Of a DNA stretch of 21,823 bases, positions 19,788 to 21,823 are shown in pieces. This DNA comes from a virus, in IMG/VR virus record IMGVR_UViG_3300027522_000046, positions 1 to 21,823 of that record, one strand, 5' to 3'. Within the stretch, counting starts at the first letter, position 1. Every line of letters begins with the position of its first letter. The notes under the pieces are model-generated. The model ran no database searches. It saw only the letters and a list, made by a program, of their open reading frames with translations, and had not been told where the DNA came from. The translations under genes and the position numbers were made by a program.

Positions 19788-20428
19788 TATAAAACCTCCA
19801 ATAGTGCAATCATTTTCATTCCTTTCTTACCATGCATAGGGTAAGCTACAACTTTTGTGTCCTTATCCCAACAATCTCTACATTCCCCACACTTCCCACC
19901 TCTTGAGTAGGCGTGGCATATGGTAGCAGTAGTTGGAGTATCTACATAGGGTAGAATAGTAGATGAATTAGCCCCATCAATAAGCTCGCCTGTGATGCTA
20001 TCGCTACTATACCTAACGACAACATTGCGTAGTGATTCCATTTCATTAAACACCCCTCTAAATTTAATAAACTTGTGCATACGTGTGGGTAGCCAATGCT
20101 TGGTTAGAGGCGTACGAGACATAACCTCTAGTATCTTGATAGCTAGTCGTTTATCGTAAACGTCACCACTATCGAACCACCTAAAGAATTTACTCTTTGT
20201 TAGTAGCCCTACCATTTCATCCACCCACCCATCACGATGCCAATCTTCTTTATTATGCACCCGCAGATCTTTAACTACAGGCATATTATAAAACCCTGTC
20301 GTTGCATAGCAACCTTGACACGCTGGCACTAACTCACCATCATCCTGCAAACTTGCTGGACAGGTTGTCAACGCTTCCAAACTCCATGAATTACATGGCA
20401 TCTTACTTGGCTTGCTTAACTTGATCAT
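19787..20428 (-). CDS. Cysteine-rich GP88-like protein (possible Fe-S enzyme)
   Basis: The 213-residue product starts with a cysteine-rich part: C12, C23, C37 and C40 (SKMPCNSW, TTCPAS and ACQGCYATTGFY). FRWFDSGDVYDKRLA (82-96) and HWLPTR (111-116) follow. A C-terminal cluster contains C171, C180, C183 and C186 (KCGECRDCW). The order 'CP.......C.gCYa..g.y' plus 'FRw..sGD..d...........P...fw..TR' is what I recall of the phage 'gene product 88' family, which is unrelated in name to a known reaction but has radical-SAM-like features. Two Fe-S clusters are plausible from the spacing. It is the largest gene of the early array. GAGAGG precedes the start. The stop overlaps the next start by TAATG. 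The family match and chemistry need a profile search. Confidence 0.65.
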   Translation of the reverse strand: MIKLSKPSKMPCNSWSLEALTTCPASLQDDGELVPACQGCYATTGFYNMPVVKDLRVHNKEDWHRDGWVDEMVGLLTKSKFFRWFDSGDVYDKRLAIKILEVMSRTPLTKHWLPTRMHKFIKFRGVFNEMESLRNVVVRYSSDSITGELIDGANSSTILPYVDTPTTATICHAYSRGGKCGECRDCWDKDTKVVAYPMHGKKGMKMIALLEVL

Positions 20429-20468
20429 GATACTACCTCTCTAAGCTCCTGTAAGGCTGTCTAACGAG

Positions 20469-20481
20469 TTTCCTAGGGAAA
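20469..20481. repeat. Dispersed palindrome, copy 5 (intergenic)
   Basis: GTTTCCTAGGGAAAC (20468-20482) is a perfect six-pair stem with a three-base loop. It lies in the 97-base gap between two small genes (20429-20525), about 45 bases past the stop of the upstream gene and about 40 bases before the start of the GP88-like gene. No U-run follows on either strand, so it is not a normal intrinsic terminator. Nothing else recognisable was seen in this gap apart from the ribosome binding site. Confidence 0.85.
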
Positions 20482-20525
20482 CCCAAGCTACCCTACTAGG
20501 TGCTAATAAATTATCTTAGATCGCA

Positions 20526-20867
20526 TTACACGATCACAACTACTTCTTCAATAATCTTAATAGAATTGCACAAGTATACATTGCCTCGTGCATGATTCTT
20601 CTTCTCGTATGCTCGACACTCAACTAACACAATGGTCTTGTCAAGTGGATCATCAAAGTTCTCCATATATTTTAGAGCGTCAGCCAAGGAGGGTAGAACG
20701 TGAATACCAGAGTAATAGTATTTACCGCCACTACCATCACGAACATGTTTAACGTCAGCATACAACCACTCCTTCTCTTTAACTTGCTTCGATCCATCAA
20801 TAGCATGAAACAAAGTGCTCCACCATCCATCATTTTTACCATACTTCATAATTTTATAAGCAATCAT
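20526..20867 (-). CDS. Hypothetical protein of the small-gene array
   Basis: The 113-residue product starts MIAYKIMKYGKNDGWWSTLF and has GKYYYSGIHVLPSLADALKY in the centre, followed by a hydrophobic beta-rich end (NSIKIIEEVVVIV). The pattern 'sGiHvlpsl.dAl.Y.......kvv.vec' resembles small phage proteins in which a 'GlHv...eeAl.y' segment is followed by a beta hairpin. This is only a weak resemblance. I chose the ATG at 20867, nine bases after GGAG; a longer frame would need TTG. It lies two bases past the previous stop. Confidence 0.65.
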   Translation of the reverse strand: MIAYKIMKYGKNDGWWSTLFHAIDGSKQVKEKEWLYADVKHVRDGSGGKYYYSGIHVLPSLADALKYMENFDDPLDKTIVLVECRAYEKKNHARGNVYLCNSIKIIEEVVVIV

Positions 20868-20869
20868 TA

Positions 20870-21040
20870 TTATGCACTCCAAAAAACTTTATTAAGGCCA
20901 TATTGCTTGGCAATTACTGGTAGTAGTGGACTCACTGATAACTCAGCTTCATCGTTGTAACTTCGATTAGTATTCTGTGATACTACAGTCAATAAAACGT
21001 AGCCCTCAGCGTCTACAATGTAATAGGTGTGCTTAGTCAT
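20870..21040 (-). CDS. 56-residue hypothetical protein
   Basis: The product (MTKHTYYIVDAEGYVLLTVV..., ending QYGLNKVFWSA) has a beta-prone first third and a short helix at the end. The start overlaps the stop of the upstream gene as TAATG, and its stop lies two bases before the next start, so the spacing fits the rest of the array. GAGGG lies about eight bases before the ATG. There is no known motif, and short length limits certainty. Confidence 0.6.
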   Translation of the reverse strand: MTKHTYYIVDAEGYVLLTVVSQNTNRSYNDEAELSVSPLLPVIAKQYGLNKVFWSA

Positions 21041-21234
21041 TACTGTTCCCTCATAACATATAGGCGTTCAAACATTGGCACATCATCGGCTAGAACCTCG
21101 TTCCATCCATCCTCATCATCATTAGCATAGTACCATTCGGGAGGAAATGTAGACAAACATACGCGGAGTAAAAGTTGACCACCTATAAACATAGTACTGC
21201 AAGAACCCTTAACTACTGACTCAGCTTTAAACAT
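21040..21234 (-). CDS. Small hypothetical protein
   Basis: The 64-residue product (MFKAESVVKGSCSTMFIGGQ...) has a hydrophobic centre (MFIGGQLLLRVCLSTF) with two cysteines, and an acidic section (YYANDDEDGWNEVLADD). GGGAG lies six bases before ATG. It overlaps the preceding gene by 22 bases and the next by one (TAATG). No family is recognised. Confidence 0.6.
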   Translation of the reverse strand: MFKAESVVKGSCSTMFIGGQLLLRVCLSTFPPEWYYANDDEDGWNEVLADDVPMFERLYVMREQ

Positions 21235-21383
21235 ACTAACTCCCTATCATAATTATCTTGTAAAGTTTGGCTCACATCATCACCTGAAGCATAAGCTAAT
21301 GTAATATAATACGCCATCGCCATCATCCTAGGCCAGCCACGGGCCATTATCAATCTGTTAACATCTCGCATCGTGTATTTCAT
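21213..21383 (-). CDS. Small hypothetical protein after the terminator
   Basis: The 56-residue product (MKYTMRDVNRLIMARGWPRM...) is helical and Met-rich. I prefer the ATG at 21383 because AGGA lies about ten bases upstream; the in-frame ATG at 21407 has no ribosome binding site and lies at the end of the terminator's T-run. It is the first gene after the terminator hairpin at 21422-21450, so its transcription needs readthrough or a promoter that I could not find. No family is recognised. Confidence 0.5.
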   Translation of the reverse strand: MKYTMRDVNRLIMARGWPRMMAMAYYITLAYASGDDVSQTLQDNYDRELVCLKLSQ

Positions 21384-21407
21384 AAGATCAATTCCTGAAA
21401 TTTTCAT

Positions 21408-21450
21408 ACAAATAAAAATAAGGAAACTCTCTAGACTTCAGAGAATTTCC
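21408..21450 (-). terminator. Intrinsic terminator after the right-edge gene, fused to a palindrome copy
   Basis: On the - strand GGAAA-t-TCTCT, a seven-base loop and AGAGA-g-TTTCC form a ten-pair stem with one mismatch (21422-21450), followed by TTATTTTTATTTG. It lies 11 bases past the stop of the gene that runs off the right edge. The GGAAA arm next to the gene is also one arm of palindrome copy 6, so two alternative hairpins compete for the same bases. Confidence 0.75.
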
Positions 21451-21458
21451 TAGGGAAA
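21446..21458. repeat. Dispersed palindrome, copy 6 (overlaps terminator)
   Basis: The + strand reads TTTCCTAGGGAAA (longer form AATTTCCTAGGGAAACTTT, 21444-21462). One end reaches the stop codon of the right-edge gene (21461-21463), and the other end is part of the terminator stem. RNA could fold either as the short palindrome or as the terminator. Confidence 0.85.
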
Positions 21459-21460
21459 CT

Positions 21461-21823
21461 TTACGCTGCCAAGGCTTCAGCAATTGCCTCTGAGATTTCT
21501 TCCTGCGTAACCGCTGGCGTAACGTCACAAGCCTTGTAGCTATCAATTAACATTTGCAAATCCTGCAATGTAATTTCTGGTTCGTCTGCTTCAATCCATT
21601 TCTGAATTGTTTCTAACTTGGTTGGAGGTGTTTCGTTATATACTGCCTTGCGCCATTCGGCATATGTATCAAAGTTATTAGGTGATAGATTCTCATCACG
21701 CGACTTCTTAAAACATGACAGCACTTGACGTACCGCACTCACTGCTTTTTTCTCTGCTACATCTGCATTTTTACCAGTTCCTTTAGGGAAAGCCTTGGCA
21801 ATATCTACTTTAATTTCGAGGGC
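21461..21823 (-). CDS. Hypothetical protein, C-terminal part (partial)
   Basis: The frame is open to the right edge, giving the last 120 residues of a protein whose start is outside the window. A GTG at 21742 could be taken as a start, but 27 codons upstream are also open (including KVDIAKAFPKGTGKNADVAE), so I treat it as partial. The visible part is mixed charged helix with DTYAEWRKAVYNE and an acidic, Ala-rich end (QEEISEAIAEALAA). No motif is recognised. It ends just before a terminator, so it probably closes a separate transcription unit from the array that follows. Confidence 0.65.
   Translation of the reverse strand, partial: ALEIKVDIAKAFPKGTGKNADVAEKKAVSAVRQVLSCFKKSRDENLSPNNFDTYAEWRKAVYNETPPTKLETIQKWIEADEPEITLQDLQMLIDSYKACDVTPAVTQEEISEAIAEALAA

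Noticed and set aside
21777-21794. A seventh palindrome-like site (TTCCTTTAGGGAA) near the right edge.
   Set aside because: The arms are shorter and the loop has a different length; it lies in coding sequence for FPKG and is best seen as a chance match.

Overview
The window is part of the genome of a lytic, tailed dsDNA bacteriophage, most likely a podovirus with a T7-type replisome. The evidence is a family-A DNA polymerase, a fused primase-helicase, a gp2.5-like single-strand-binding protein, a gp6-like 5'-3' exonuclease and a DUF3310 protein. Virion genes on the other strand resemble tail tubular proteins and internal (ejection) virion proteins. The host cannot be named from the sequence. 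The ejection proteins and three-TM holin-like protein fit a Gram-negative host, and several of the short proteins resemble ones I associate with marine podoviruses (pelagiphage-like); this is recollection, not a search result.

Layout. Bases 1-10616 (+ strand) form the late virion module: the end of a tail fibre, a run of tiny genes (two with membrane segments, three very lysine-rich), a holin-like protein, two tail-tube-like proteins, a fibre-tip/collar protein and four large internal-virion candidates. A bidirectional intrinsic terminator at about 10624-10652 separates it from the convergent - strand genes. Bases 10674-18233 (- strand) form the replication operon, read right to left: two tiny genes, an HTH protein, a membrane protein, primase-helicase, DNA polymerase, SSB, exonuclease, HNH endonuclease, metallophosphoesterase, small proteins, DUF3310 and a zinc ribbon. 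A 198-base intergenic region (18234-18431) carries a strong sigma70-like promoter for this operon. Bases 18432-21823 (- strand) are a dense array of small, translationally coupled genes of mostly unknown function, the usual place for host-takeover genes; one encodes a cysteine-rich, GP88-like protein.

How it works together. Most - strand genes overlap their neighbours by ATGA or TAATG, so they are probably translated by coupling. No phage RNA polymerase is seen in the window, and two near-consensus promoters share the sequence TATGGTATAA at the -10 element, so transcription here is probably by the host RNA polymerase. This inference could fail if an RNA polymerase gene lies outside the window.

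The most unusual signal is a dispersed palindrome, TTTCC-N3-GGAAA (usually TTTCCTAGGGAAA), present at least six times. All four copies outside coding sequence lie at or just beyond the 3' ends of genes, and one is built into a terminator hairpin. A second notable point is a 64-codon reading frame with a near-perfect Shine-Dalgarno sequence that overlaps the start of the DNA polymerase gene by 155 bases. There is no stretch longer than 300 bases without a gene.
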